The notes beneath the pieces are model-generated. The model searched no databases. It saw nothing but the letters and a program-made list of their open reading frames with translations, and had not been told where the DNA came from. Shown here piece after piece: positions 1 to 8,218 of a DNA stretch of 64,000 bases. The translations under genes and the position numbers were made by a program. This DNA comes from Chitinophaga varians (GTDB taxonomy: Bacteria > Bacteroidota > Bacteroidia > Chitinophagales > Chitinophagaceae), in assembly GCF_014529945.1 (NCBI RefSeq), contig NZ_JACVFB010000004.1:62001-126000 (forward strand), given 5' to 3'. How positions within the stretch are numbered: position 1 is the first letter of the stretch; each line of letters begins with the position of its first letter.

Positions 1-17
1 TGTACTTTTTTAAAAGA

Positions 18-52
18 AAAGCCCCGTTTCGATTGAAACGGGGCTTTCTTTT
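18..52. terminator. Rho-independent terminator, probably bidirectional
   Basis: A perfect 13-bp GC-rich stem (18-30 with 35-47, loop GATT) is followed by a T-run on the plus strand and preceded by an A-run, which is a T-run on the minus strand. It lies just downstream of the HtrA gene on the minus strand and could also serve a plus-strand gene ending before the window. Confidence 0.85.
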
Positions 53-69
53 AAAAAGGTTCCGGAAGA

Positions 70-1647
70 TTACAGGTTCTCTGCGCCTGCACCGGCAGTA
101 TTAATGTTGTAGTAGTAGATATTACCACCTCGCTGCGGATAGAAACCTACCAACTGTATATTTTTCTCTTTGTCCAGGATGGAGCTGAGCGTATTGACAG
201 AGGTAACCGCTGTATTGCCAGCCTTCAGGATAACGAAGCCGGGGACCATGCTGGTCTGTTTTTTCAGGATACCGGTACTGATATCATTTACCCTGACACC
301 TCCTTTTACGCCGATGCTGGTGGCCTCTTCTTTCGTCAGTTCGGAAAGGTCCGCACCCAGTCTGTCGATGCTGGTGATCCGTACCACATCGGTATTGCCC
401 TGCAGATTGCGGAGCGTCACGTTGCTGCTGGTGAATTCCTTATCGCCACGCAGGTAGGTGATGCTGATCTTGTCGCCTGGTTTGTAGCGGGCCACCTGCT
501 CACTCATCTGAGAGGAGCCGGCAATGTTCACCCCATTGATTTTAGTGATGATATCGCCCTGACGCAGGCCGGCGGAGGCAGCGGAGCTGTTGTCCATCAC
601 TTCTGTGATCTGAACGCCGGTCACATCCCGTTTAACCCCGATTTCCCGCAGCTGGTCATCGGTCATCGCAGCAATGGCGGCCGGGGAAGCGTATTTAACA
701 CCGAGGTAAGCCCGTTGTACGCTGCCATATTTCAGGATATCGTTTACCACTTTCCGCACAAGGTTTACCGGGATAGCGTAAGAATAACCTGCATAGGAGC
801 CGGTAGGAGAGGCGATGGCGGAGTTGATGCCCACCAGTTCACCAGCGGTGTTTACCAGTGCGCCGCCACTGTTACCCTGGTTCACCGCAGCATCGGTCTG
901 TATAAAAGATTCGATGGAGTTGTTGATTCTGCCACCGCTTTTATTGATGCCGATAGAGCGCGACTTCGCGCTGACGATACCGGCGGTAACGGTCGCATCG
1001 AGGTTCAGCGGGTAACCGACTGCCAGTACCCATTGACCGATGTCTACGTTGTCAGAATTGCCATACAGCATGTAGGGCAGGTTCTTAGCCGGGATCTTGA
1101 TCACGGCGAGGTCGGTGCTGGGGTCAGTGCCAATCAGTTTGGCCTTGAAAGTTTTATTTTCATTGGCCAGGGAAACGGTGATTTCATCCGCATCAGCGAT
1201 CACGTGATTGTTGGTCACGATATAGCCATCGTCGGAGATCAATACGCCGGAGCCGGAAGCCATCTGGCCGGGGACATAGTAGCGGCGGCCATCTCCGCCT
1301 CCGTTGAATTCATCGCCAAAAAATTCGTCACCGAAGAGGTCCTGCAGGATGCTGCGTCTTTTCTGAAGTCCGTTGGTTACCTGTCGGGGATTGATTTTAG
1401 TTTTGATATGGACTACGCCGGGAACGGCCGTTCTGGCGGCAGTCACAAAATCGGAGGGAGGAACGGCATTCGTCTTGCCGTCGGTACCGGGCATGTTATA
1501 CCTTGCATAGTTTACGGGGATGTCATTGGAACCGTTTTGAAAAATGCCCGGGCGTCTGCCTTCAAAGTATTTGCCATACACAAATATGGCAGCAACGGCA
1601 GTAACAGCACTGATCAACACTGTCGTAACAATTTGCTTGAATTTCAT
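70..1647 (-). CDS. degQ: HtrA/DegQ-family periplasmic serine endoprotease (Do-like)
   Basis: ATP-independent protease and chaperone that degrades misfolded envelope proteins. The 525-residue product has an N-terminal signal or anchor segment (about residues 5-25), a trypsin-like domain with His148 in TNNHVI, Asp179 in STDLAV and Ser260 in GNSGG, then two PDZ domains (about 320-410 and 425-515). The length is normal for a DegP/DegQ-type protein with two PDZ domains. An acidic, Gly-rich insertion (FGDEFFGDEFNGGGDG, about 105-120) sits where the family carries its LA loop. It is a single gene facing a terminator. A CAAATTTA box (reverse complement of TAnnTTTG) at 1730-1737 gives a leader of about 80 nt. 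The family call is certain; DegP versus DegQ cannot be separated here. Confidence 0.96.
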   Translation of the reverse strand: MKFKQIVTTVLISAVTAVAAIFVYGKYFEGRRPGIFQNGSNDIPVNYARYNMPGTDGKTNAVPPSDFVTAARTAVPGVVHIKTKINPRQVTNGLQKRRSILQDLFGDEFFGDEFNGGGDGRRYYVPGQMASGSGVLISDDGYIVTNNHVIADADEITVSLANENKTFKAKLIGTDPSTDLAVIKIPAKNLPYMLYGNSDNVDIGQWVLAVGYPLNLDATVTAGIVSAKSRSIGINKSGGRINNSIESFIQTDAAVNQGNSGGALVNTAGELVGINSAIASPTGSYAGYSYAIPVNLVRKVVNDILKYGSVQRAYLGVKYASPAAIAAMTDDQLREIGVKRDVTGVQITEVMDNSSAASAGLRQGDIITKINGVNIAGSSQMSEQVARYKPGDKISITYLRGDKEFTSSNVTLRNLQGNTDVVRITSIDRLGADLSELTKEEATSIGVKGGVRVNDISTGILKKQTSMVPGFVILKAGNTAVTSVNTLSSILDKEKNIQLVGFYPQRGGNIYYYNINTAGAGAENL

Positions 1648-1729
1648 ATTATAGTGTGTTTAGCGTTGTGATACTAAATAATGTATATTTTTAATAACGT
1701 AGATAAGATCAATTTATATGCCCTTGATA

Positions 1730-1764
1730 CAAATTTAGTAGCGGTAGCGAATGAAACGTACAAA
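1730..1764 (-). promoter_or_regulatory. Candidate Bacteroidota promoter for the HtrA gene
   Basis: On the minus strand TAAATTTG (1737-1730) matches the -7 consensus TAnnTTTG, and a TTTG lies upstream at 1764-1761. The 23-bp spacer is a little longer than usual. The rest of 1648-1876 is AT-rich and holds no convincing gene. Confidence 0.45.
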
Positions 1765-1876
1765 GGCATATTTACTTTAACAGATTTTTATATCAATCGT
1801 TAAATACTGCTAAAAACAGGCTGACAGGATAACACAGGGCAATGACAATATAACAAAAAAGAGAGACAAAAAGTTA

Positions 1877-2044
1877 GTCACGCAAAGACACAAAGCAGCA
1901 AAGCGCGCAAAGATTTTGAAGATCAATAAGAAAAATAAAGCAACAAAAAGGGGCGGAAACCAAATTTGGTCTCCGCCCCTTGGCTTTCTTGTTTTCTTGT
2001 CTATTTTCTTTGCGGTCTTTGCTGCTTTGTGTCTTTGCGTGACT
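1877..2044. repeat. Family A intergenic inverted-repeat element, copy 1
   Basis: The outer arms are about 37 nt (1877-1913 and 2007-2044), built from iterated GCAAAG/CAAAGCAG words (left) and their complement (right). A second, GC-rich stem lies inside them (about 1949-1965 with 1966-1982; AAGGGGCGGAAACCAAA pairs with TTTGGTCTCCGCCCCTT with one mismatch). The right end overlaps the stop codon of the acyl-CoA reductase gene by about 2 nt. It may act as a transcription terminator. A second full copy is at 60433-60587 and a degenerate one at about 42605-42978. Confidence 0.8.
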
Positions 2045-3041
2045 ACAGTTCCAGCAGGAAAGCCAGCGTGTCTACGCCATCAGCATAGTCCGACAGGGAA
2101 GGCTGCTGTGCCTTACCGAAGGGGGTAAACTGTTGTCCTACCAGACATTGCAGGTCAGCCTGGGTGGCCATATCTTCCCGGAGCTGCTGTATGTCTTTGT
2201 AATAACCGTAATGCAGCACGCTGAGAGGAGAGAACAGGGAAGCTGCCTCATGAAGCAGGATGCTGCCGTTGGTCAGATAGGCGCTGTTATTGAGCAGGAA
2301 CAGCGCCAGGTTATAATCGTAGTTGTTTTTGTACTTGTGATGGTCGGCCAGGTAGTCATATTTGCCAAGGGCTTTGAGCAGCGGCTCGAAGTCATACCCT
2401 TCAGGCACCATTACCTTGGTGACGTTGCGGCATCCCAGGCCGAAATAGAGCATGACATCATCTGCCAGCGCCTCCAGTTCGGCAGCACTTTCCTGACCGG
2501 TCAGGATGGCGGCAGAGGTGCGGTTATGCCGAATGATATGCGGGTATTTGGAAAAGTAGTAGTGGAAGTACCGCGCGGAATTGTTGCTGCCGGTGGCGAT
2601 GTAGGCGTCGCAGTTTTTCAGGATTTCCAGTATTTCCGTCTGTTCAGCCAGTTCCGGGTACCATTCGGTCATTTTGTCCAGGATATGACGCATCAGCACC
2701 TCGTCTTTAGAGGAGAGCTTCATTTTGATGTGATGGCCGCTGATGAATCCGCAAAGCCAATCGTGGAACCCGACGAGGGGGATATTGCCGGCCACGACGA
2801 TGCCCACCTTTTTGGGCGTCCGCTCCCCACCTGTGGCAGGATACTGCTGCAGCCAGGCTTGCAGCGCTGCTGGTTCCAGATAGTACCGGCAGATGCTGTC
2901 AATGGACTTATCAATAAATTCAGGGGTGAACCAGCCATTGGCCAAGTAAGCACGTTCCTTTACTGCTGTCAACTCCGTACTGTTGCCGGCCAAATACTGG
3001 CCCAGGCGTACCAATGCTGCTTCTTTTTCCGCTATGTTCAT
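2043..3041 (-). CDS. LuxC-like acyl-CoA reductase
   Basis: Predicted NAD(P)H-dependent reductase of acyl-CoA or acyl thioesters to aldehydes, an aldehyde-dehydrogenase-fold relative of LuxC. The 332-residue protein is read from the ATG at 3041 (MNIAEKEAALVRLGQYLAG). The frame is open further upstream, but that part runs through the divergent ferredoxin gene and is a shadow. Visible features are the nucleotide-binding-like stretch KVGIVVAGNIPLVGFHDWLCG, typical of this Bacteroidota group, and a conserved LGCRNVTKV segment whose Cys is the likely acyl-accepting residue. It is shorter than full LuxC (about 480). It is divergent from the ferredoxin gene with 90 bp between them. No luxD or luxE partner is nearby, so the substrate is unknown. 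Confidence 0.85.
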   Translation of the reverse strand: MNIAEKEAALVRLGQYLAGNSTELTAVKERAYLANGWFTPEFIDKSIDSICRYYLEPAALQAWLQQYPATGGERTPKKVGIVVAGNIPLVGFHDWLCGFISGHHIKMKLSSKDEVLMRHILDKMTEWYPELAEQTEILEILKNCDAYIATGSNNSARYFHYYFSKYPHIIRHNRTSAAILTGQESAAELEALADDVMLYFGLGCRNVTKVMVPEGYDFEPLLKALGKYDYLADHHKYKNNYDYNLALFLLNNSAYLTNGSILLHEAASLFSPLSVLHYGYYKDIQQLREDMATQADLQCLVGQQFTPFGKAQQPSLSDYADGVDTLAFLLEL

Positions 3042-3057
3042 GAAACTGTTATAAATA

Positions 3058-3103
3058 TTTGACTTAATTAAACCGGGAATTTTTATTTTTGTCCACAAAA
3101 TTA
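3058..3103. promoter_or_regulatory. Overlapping divergent promoter region (acyl-CoA reductase / ferredoxin)
   Basis: On the plus strand TTTG (3058-3061), a 22-bp spacer and TATTTTTG (3084-3091) match the Bacteroidota -33/-7 pattern and lie about 40 nt before the ferredoxin ATG. On the minus strand TAATTTTG (3103-3096) also matches the -7 box and points to the acyl-CoA reductase. The two boxes lie 4 bp apart, so the two promoters probably exclude each other. Confidence 0.5.
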
Positions 3104-3131
3104 ATGGCTTACTACTAAAAAAGTTTACTCT

Positions 3132-3479
3132 ATGGCAATTAAGATAACAGATGAATGTATAAATTGTGGCGCTTGTGAACCGGAATGCCCCAATAATGCC
3201 ATCTATGAAGGTGGTGTAGAATGGGCGCTGGCCGATGGTACTACCGTAAAAGGCTCTTATACCCTGATGGATGGCAGCCAGATGGACGCCGATCAGCGTA
3301 ATGCCCCGATCAGTGTAGATACGTACTATATTGTGCCTAATAAGTGTACAGAATGCCAGGGTTTCCACGAAGAACCGCAATGTGCTGCTGTTTGCCCGGT
3401 AGACTGCTGTGTTCCGGACGAAATGTACCAGGAAACAGTAGATGAGCTGATGGCTAAGAAAGACAGACTGCACCTCTAA
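3132..3479 (+). CDS. 2x[4Fe-4S] ferredoxin
   Basis: Small electron carrier of 115 residues. The first cluster motif is CINCGACEPECP near the N-terminus. The second is CTECQGFHEEPQCAAVCP at about 76-93, which has the longer Cys spacing of FdxA/YfhL-type ferredoxins. The two motifs exchange their fourth cysteines in the classical way. An insertion of about 40 residues with a DGTTVKGSY/MDGSQMD stretch separates them and is usual for Bacteroidota versions. It is divergent from the acyl-CoA reductase and followed by its own terminator. The redox partner is unknown; the neighbouring reductase is a possible but unproven link. Confidence 0.93.
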   Translation: MAIKITDECINCGACEPECPNNAIYEGGVEWALADGTTVKGSYTLMDGSQMDADQRNAPISVDTYYIVPNKCTECQGFHEEPQCAAVCPVDCCVPDEMYQETVDELMAKKDRLHL

Positions 3480-3499
3480 TATATGCGAGCCACCTTATT

Positions 3500-3533
3500 A
3501 AAAGCCGTCCGGTAGTTTCCGGACGGCTTTTTT
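3500..3533 (+). terminator. Rho-independent terminator after the ferredoxin gene
   Basis: The stem AAAAGCCGTCCGG / CCGGACGGCTTTT has a TAGTTT-type loop and a T-run, and starts about 20 nt after the ferredoxin stop. Confidence 0.9.
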
Positions 3534-3597
3534 ATACCTTGGGCGCTCAGCTCCCGCCGGCAACCGGAAATTAATGAAAACGCCGGCTGACCCGCTG

Positions 3598-3627
3598 TTG
3601 ACAATTAACAAATAACCTTTAACTTTA
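3598..3627 (+). promoter_or_regulatory. Candidate promoter for ddl
   Basis: TTG at 3598-3600, a 19-bp spacer and TAACTTTA at 3620-3627 (one mismatch to TAnnTTTG) lie about 22 nt upstream of the ddl ATG. Confidence 0.5.
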
Positions 3628-3649
3628 CCCGCTTATAGTAATTTATCTT

Positions 3650-4639
3650 ATGAAGAAGAACATCGCCTTGGTAGCCGGTGGATATTCCGGAGAATATGTA
3701 ATATCCGTGCAGAGCGCTGAAACTATAGAGAAAAACCTGGACAGCAGCCAGTACGCTGTTTACAAAATCATCGTTACCCGTGAGGGCTGGCGTCATACTG
3801 CCACTGACGGTGCGGTGTATGAAATTGATAAAAACGACTTCTCCCTGACTATAGGCGGTAACAAGATAAAGTTCGATGCGGTGTTTATCGGTATTCATGG
3901 TACGCCTGGTGAAGATGGCCGTCTACAGGGCTACTTCGAAATGCTGGGTATCCCATATACCAGCTGCGGCATGGTGACCTCGGCGCTGACCTTTAATAAG
4001 AGCTATTGTAATAAAGTGGTGGCGGCCCTTAATGTGGTGAACGTCTCCAAATCCGTGCATATTTTCCGTGACCAGCCACACGATCCTGCCGCTATTCTGC
4101 AGCAACTGCGTTTGCCCGTTTTCGTGAAACCGGCAGAAGGAGGCAGCAGCATCGGCATGTCTAAGGTAAAAACAGCAGCAGAACTGCCGGCGGCCATCGA
4201 AAAAGCGTTTAAAGAAGACAATCAGGTGCTCATCGAAGAGTTTATCAAAGGCAGGGAACTGACCATCGGCCTGTATAAGGCCAACGGCACCCTGAATGTA
4301 CTGCCGATCACAGAAGTGGTGAGCAGCAAGGAATTCTTCGACTACGAAGCAAAATATACCCCGGGCGTGTCCAACGAGATCACCCCGGCGCCGGTGTCAG
4401 AAGATATTACGGCACTGGTACAAAAAACAGCTTCCACCCTGTATAATCAGCTGAATTGTAAAGGGATCACCCGGATTGACTTTATCTATGAAGAAGCTAC
4501 CGGCAAACTGTACTTCCTGGAAGCCAATACGATGCCCGGCCAGTCTGAAAACAGCCTCGTGCCGCAACAGGTAAGGGCTGCCGGTAAAACCCTGCAGGCG
4601 TTTTACGGCGAAGTACTGGAAGAATGCATGAAAAAATAA
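3650..4639 (+). CDS. ddl: D-alanine--D-alanine ligase
   Basis: ATP-grasp ligase joining two D-alanines for the peptidoglycan stem peptide in the cytoplasm. The 329 residues fit the family (about 310-370). Visible motifs are the N-terminal LVAGGYSGEYVISVQSA, HGTPGEDGRLQG (about 85-96), the ATP-binding KPAEGGSSIGMSKV loop, and the Mg-binding/terminal LEANTMPGQSENSLVP, where most Ddl have ExNTxPG with Gly-Met-Thr following. The next genes are a PASTA protein and a rhodanese on the same strand. The PASTA neighbour fits a cell-wall context. A family B hairpin begins at the stop codon. Confidence 0.95.
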   Translation: MKKNIALVAGGYSGEYVISVQSAETIEKNLDSSQYAVYKIIVTREGWRHTATDGAVYEIDKNDFSLTIGGNKIKFDAVFIGIHGTPGEDGRLQGYFEMLGIPYTSCGMVTSALTFNKSYCNKVVAALNVVNVSKSVHIFRDQPHDPAAILQQLRLPVFVKPAEGGSSIGMSKVKTAAELPAAIEKAFKEDNQVLIEEFIKGRELTIGLYKANGTLNVLPITEVVSSKEFFDYEAKYTPGVSNEITPAPVSEDITALVQKTASTLYNQLNCKGITRIDFIYEEATGKLYFLEANTMPGQSENSLVPQQVRAAGKTLQAFYGEVLEECMKK

Positions 4640-4731
4640 ATTGCGAATTACGAATTACGAATTACGGACATAAGCGGACGCTTAACTTCGGATTTTTAAT
4701 TCGTAATTCGTAGTTCGTAATTCGTAATTTT
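4638..4731. repeat. Family B intergenic inverted-repeat element, copy 1
   Basis: The left arm (4638-4667) is about four iterations of the 7-nt word AATTACG. The right arm (4698-4731) is the complementary ATTCGTA iteration. A small inner hairpin TAAGCG-GA-CGCTTA lies at 4671-4684. The element starts in the ddl stop codon and fills the gap to the PASTA gene. Confidence 0.75.
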
Positions 4732-4747
4732 AAAACAAATCATTATC

Positions 4748-5557
4748 GTGTTCGACTTTATTACCAAACGCTCTTTCGGAATTAACCTGTTGATCGTAAT
4801 AGCGTTCTTTTTTGGACTGGCACTGTTGTTTTTCTCCCTGTTGGGTGTCATTACCCGGCATAATGAAGAGCTGACCGTTCCGGACGTGCGGGGGAAAAGT
4901 GTGAAAGAAGCCATGGCCATCCTGGAAAAGGCAGGATTTGAAGCCGATGTAAGAGATTCTATCTACATAGACAGCATCCCTCCTTTGTCTGTATGGGTAC
5001 AAACTCCGGATAAAGGCGCGCGGGTAAAAGTCGGCAGAACGATCTACCTGACAGTAAACAAAGTGGTGGCCCCCATGGTGAAAATGCCGGACCTGGAAGG
5101 GCTGACCTTCCGTAGTGCGGAAATGGTGCTGAAAAGCGTGCGCCTGAATGTAGGGGATACCATCTATAAACCGGACTTCGCCACCAACACCATATTGCAG
5201 CAGCTGCTCAATGGCAAACGTGTCAAACCAGGGACACCCGTCGCTGAAGGCAGTAACATTACACTGATCATCAGCAGTGGTACCGGCAGCATCGAAAACC
5301 CGGTGCCCGATTTTGTAGGCCTGACCTTTGCGGAAGCCCGTGAAATGCTGAACGCCAACAATCTGAGCGCAGGTACCATTATCATCGATCCGGGCGTAAC
5401 GGACACGGCTAATGCGTTTATCATCAAGCAGGTACCTACCCGCAGAAATGAAATCGGCGATTTCAACATGGTAAGGGCAGGCGAAAGCATCGACCTGTGG
5501 CTGTCTGCCTCCAAACCGGTGAAAGATTCCACGCAGGTACCGGTACAACAACCATAA
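4748..5557 (+). CDS. Membrane-anchored PASTA-domain protein
   Basis: A 269-residue protein with a short cytoplasmic N-terminus, one transmembrane helix (about residues 15-38, LLIVIAFFFGLALLFFSLLG) and three PASTA repeats outside the membrane (about 45-108, 112-178, 184-255). Each repeat contains the VPD.xG.../A..L..AG pattern, for example VPDVRGKSVKEAMAILEKAGF. PASTA domains bind muropeptides or beta-lactams in other proteins. Here there is no kinase or transpeptidase domain, so it is a stand-alone wall-sensing or scaffold protein. The start is GTG at 4748; no ATG fits. It lies downstream of ddl. The role in wall synthesis is inferred from domain and context. Confidence 0.9.
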   Translation: MFDFITKRSFGINLLIVIAFFFGLALLFFSLLGVITRHNEELTVPDVRGKSVKEAMAILEKAGFEADVRDSIYIDSIPPLSVWVQTPDKGARVKVGRTIYLTVNKVVAPMVKMPDLEGLTFRSAEMVLKSVRLNVGDTIYKPDFATNTILQQLLNGKRVKPGTPVAEGSNITLIISSGTGSIENPVPDFVGLTFAEAREMLNANNLSAGTIIIDPGVTDTANAFIIKQVPTRRNEIGDFNMVRAGESIDLWLSASKPVKDSTQVPVQQP

Positions 5558-5602
5558 CAAGCATCAAAACCACCATTTTTAACTGAACTTAAACTTAGTA
5601 TC

Positions 5603-5902
5603 ATGCAGAATATCACTCAAGAAGAACTGAAACAGCGTATCGACAACGGTGAGGCACTGAATATCCTCGATGTTCGCGAACCCCACGAGCGCGCTGAATT
5701 TAATATCGGTGGCTTTCATATTCCGCTGGGCCTCGTACAGGCCATGCAGGTGGATGAAATTGAACACCTGAAAGATGAAGAAGTAATCGTTTACTGCCGC
5801 AGCGGCAACCGTAGCGGCCAGGCATGCATGCTCCTCGAAACCATGGGCTTCACCAACGTGAAGAACCTGACTGGCGGTATGCTCAACTGGCAGGCAGAAT
5901 AA
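5603..5902 (+). CDS. Single-domain rhodanese-like protein
   Basis: A 99-residue rhodanese fold. The active-site loop is CRSGNRS within IVYCRSGNRSGQA, so the catalytic Cys is present and sulfurtransferase activity is possible. LDVREPHE near the N-terminus is the family's structural CH2A motif. No signal peptide is seen, so it is cytoplasmic (GlpE/PspE-like size). It follows the PASTA gene by 45 bp on the same strand and ends in a strong hairpin terminator. Confidence 0.93.
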   Translation: MQNITQEELKQRIDNGEALNILDVREPHERAEFNIGGFHIPLGLVQAMQVDEIEHLKDEEVIVYCRSGNRSGQACMLLETMGFTNVKNLTGGMLNWQAE

Positions 5903-5908
5903 GCGAAG

Positions 5909-5983
5909 CCATATAAAAGCGCGAAGCTTAGCAGGGGTAATATGTTTTACCGTGTCCCTGCTAAGCTTCGCGCTTTTATATGG
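5909..5983. terminator. Long perfect hairpin between convergent genes (bidirectional terminator)
   Basis: The arms 5909-5936 and 5956-5983 pair perfectly over 28 bp, with a 19-nt loop that can form a small inner stem (GGTAA/TTACC). The stem includes AAAAGCG...CGCTTTT, giving an A/T-rich base on each side. It separates the rhodanese (+) from RidA (-), whose stop is only 12 nt away. Confidence 0.8.
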
Positions 5984-5994
5984 ATATCACTTTA

Positions 5995-6384
5995 TTATTC
6001 TCCGCTGATGATCGCCGTTGCTTCTATCTCCACCAGATAACGGGGATCTATCAGTTTGCTCACCTCTACCATGGTGGTGGCGGGTTTGATGGCTTTGAAA
6101 AATTCACCGTGCGCCCGGCCATACTCTTCCCAACGGGAAATGTCGGTCACGAACATGCGGGTCCTGACTACGTCGTGTAGCGTGGCGCCTGCAGAGATGA
6201 GCACAGATTCTATTTTAGCCAGTACAAAACGGGTCTGCTCATAGGCATCGCCTTCCGCTACTACTTTATCATTATCTACCGCTACCGTACCTGACACTTC
6301 AACGGTATTACCTATCCGTACTGCGCGGGAATATCCCACTTTGTTTTCCCATTGTGCGCCGGAAGAATAAAGGGTGCGTTTCAT
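5995..6384 (-). CDS. RidA/YjgF/YER057c/UK114-family protein
   Basis: A 129-residue protein of the family whose archetype RidA deaminates reactive enamine/imine intermediates from PLP enzymes. Seen: the N-terminal strand YSRAVRIGNTVEVSGTVAVD, the VRTRMFVTDISRWEEYGRAHGEFF block that carries the substrate-binding Arg, and the C-terminal LIDPRYLVEIEATAI in place of the canonical Leu-Pro...VEIE. The altered C-terminal block suggests a Rid subgroup other than canonical RidA. It is a single gene, convergent with the rhodanese. Confidence 0.9.
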   Translation of the reverse strand: MKRTLYSSGAQWENKVGYSRAVRIGNTVEVSGTVAVDNDKVVAEGDAYEQTRFVLAKIESVLISAGATLHDVVRTRMFVTDISRWEEYGRAHGEFFKAIKPATTMVEVSKLIDPRYLVEIEATAIISGE

Positions 6385-6496
6385 AAATTGTGTTTTGAAG
6401 AAGGATAAGAAGACGGTTCAAAAGTACGCTTAAAAGGCATTGGTTACCTGTATTTTGTGCGCCGTGTTTTCCCTGCTATGATACAGTGCCGGTTTG

Positions 6497-7615
6497 TCAT
6501 ACCCCATTATTAGCGGCCGACTGCTGTGGCGGCAGGTTACGGAATTTCACCACTCGGCCCAGCAGATCGAACCAGAAAGGCGCGCCCAGGGAGATGGCCA
6601 GGGCCGTAATGCACCATCCTGCCAGTACCAGCCAGCCATTTTTCTGATAAGGGTGGGTAAAGCCACAGTGGAGCTCCTTTTTACCACCGGTGGTGTCAGT
6701 GACGCAATCACGGCTGATGCCCAGCACATTTTTAGCATCGCCGGCATCCTGCCGGAGAATAGCATATACCCCAATGAGCGCGGTATCTTTTAACATCATG
6801 CTTACAGACGTGTCCTGCCTGAAATAGCTGCTGTCCCGATGCAGCATGTTTTTTCGTGTAAGCGTGTCCGTAACGGCCGTATAGGAGGGTTCGCGACTGG
6901 CTACCAGCCGTACCATCTGTTCCCGCACATTTTTGTCTTTCATCAGGATACGCGCAATAGCAATGGTGTCCACGTTAAATATGGCCGCGAGGCCCAGGCC
7001 CAGTATCAGCAGCCACACCTGTGTTTGACGCCGGTACCAGCCACTGGCGCGGGTCATGGTTTCATTGAACCAGGTTTCCATATTGGTCCGGAACTGCGGC
7101 ACGTCGTGATGAGCGTCTTCAAAAAGATTCCGCAGATGGGTGATCGTATCCGGCGCCAATTGAAGGGTATTATGCGTCAGGCTGTTTTGGATGGCAGCAG
7201 TCTCCGACTGATTGTCTTCCAGCGTTCCGCGCAGCAGGTGCACCATTGTCTGCGAAAATATCTGTGGACTGATATACGCTGGCCTGGCAGAGGCGCTGTT
7301 TTCCCCGAGATAACGAATAGAGGGCGACTGATAAAATTTCTTCAGGAAAGGGCTGTTCTGAAAAGGGGTGAAAAAGTGGACCACGCTCCATCCCAGTTCG
7401 TAAAACCAGTTGAAAAAGGTGAACCGGCCGAAAACGCCGAGGTCCCCGCTTCGATCATCATCTTCCAGCAAACGCCGCAGCGCTTTGGTCAATACCCGCG
7501 CCCGGGCGTTGAACAGCCGCGCGGCCATTTCCTGAACAATGGAGGCCAACAAACTGTAGAGCAAATAAATGAATATCAGCCCCAGTGCCACATCTATGGC
7601 AAGATTACTAAACAT
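6497..7615 (-). CDS. Conserved membrane protein of unknown function
   Basis: A 372-residue protein I do not recognise by name. Three hydrophobic segments are visible: an N-terminal helix (about 5-27, LAIDVALGLIFIYLLYSLLA), a central one (about 203-220, WLLILGLGLAAIFN) and a C-terminal one (about 335-352). They are separated by polar, partly helical stretches. The C-terminal block ISLGAPFWFDLLGRVVKFR resembles the end of a widespread family of uncharacterised bacterial membrane proteins. A short RHD/RxxD-rich region around 235-275 would face one side of the membrane. It stands alone between RidA and an empty 400-bp gap. No function is proposed. Confidence 0.8.
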   Translation of the reverse strand: MFSNLAIDVALGLIFIYLLYSLLASIVQEMAARLFNARARVLTKALRRLLEDDDRSGDLGVFGRFTFFNWFYELGWSVVHFFTPFQNSPFLKKFYQSPSIRYLGENSASARPAYISPQIFSQTMVHLLRGTLEDNQSETAAIQNSLTHNTLQLAPDTITHLRNLFEDAHHDVPQFRTNMETWFNETMTRASGWYRRQTQVWLLILGLGLAAIFNVDTIAIARILMKDKNVREQMVRLVASREPSYTAVTDTLTRKNMLHRDSSYFRQDTSVSMMLKDTALIGVYAILRQDAGDAKNVLGISRDCVTDTTGGKKELHCGFTHPYQKNGWLVLAGWCITALAISLGAPFWFDLLGRVVKFRNLPPQQSAANNGV

Positions 7616-8015
7616 AGGATACTTGATTAGTTGACATATAACTATAAAGTTAAATATTTATCCTAAAGATAGAATAGGGCAACGCAGTGTATTTGTGTGC
7701 AGGTGTATTTTTGCAAATACAACTTTTGTGTGATGGTGGGAGTTTGATTTTTTATGCTACTTCGTGGCGTTCAAAGAATGCATGTTAACCTTGTCTGCTC
7801 AAGTATTAAATATTCTGTTAAACGACGTACTTAGGAAAATTCTTCAATTGCTAAGTTGCTGGCTAACCCTGTGGGGGCGTTCAGATTATAAATGGGGAAG
7901 TGGAACTTACCCTGTATATCATCGACCTGCAAAAAAGAATCGCGACAGTGGAACAGCAGGCTAATTAAGTAAAATCAATCAAAAACCAGTATAAAACCAT
8001 AAACCAAACAAAACC
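7616..8015. other. 400-bp gap with a promoter-like site and a possible gene remnant
   Basis: No complete gene is convincing here. TATTTTTG at 7706-7713 matches the -7 consensus, but no good -33 box precedes it. The same spot holds an inverted repeat, TGTATTT-TTGC-AAATACA. Just before the next gene a reading frame without a start ends in an amphipathic helix-like LYIIDLQKRIATVEQQAN and a stop at about 7966. This could be the tail of a decayed coiled-coil protein, or chance. Confidence 0.4.
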
Positions 8016-8198
8016 ATGGGAGTTAATTATCTCGTATTAGGATTTACCAGTCTGTATCTGGGCGGCACTTTTCTTTATTACAAATACGCAAAGAAAAAAG
8101 GTATCGAGTTCAGGTATAAACCTTTTTACCTGTTGGCAGTAGCCATTCTCTTTGTGCTGTCACTGTATGGCATTATTGTAGGTAAGCAGTTTTTTTAA
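8016..8198 (+). CDS. Small two-helix membrane protein
   Basis: A 60-residue protein with two hydrophobic helices (about 5-24 and 38-56) separated by a basic loop (YKYAKKKGIEFRYK), so both termini probably lie on the same side of the membrane. The start ATG at 8016 follows an A-rich stretch. A terminator directly follows the stop, which supports it being a real transcription unit. No family recognised. Confidence 0.6.
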   Translation: MGVNYLVLGFTSLYLGGTFLYYKYAKKKGIEFRYKPFYLLAVAILFVLSLYGIIVGKQFF

Positions 8199-8218
8199 GA
8201 AAGGCTTTTACCAATGAA

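Noticed and set aside
3044..3473. N-terminal extension of the acyl-CoA reductase to 476 residues
   Set aside because: The extra part is antisense to the ferredoxin gene and crosses the shared promoter region.
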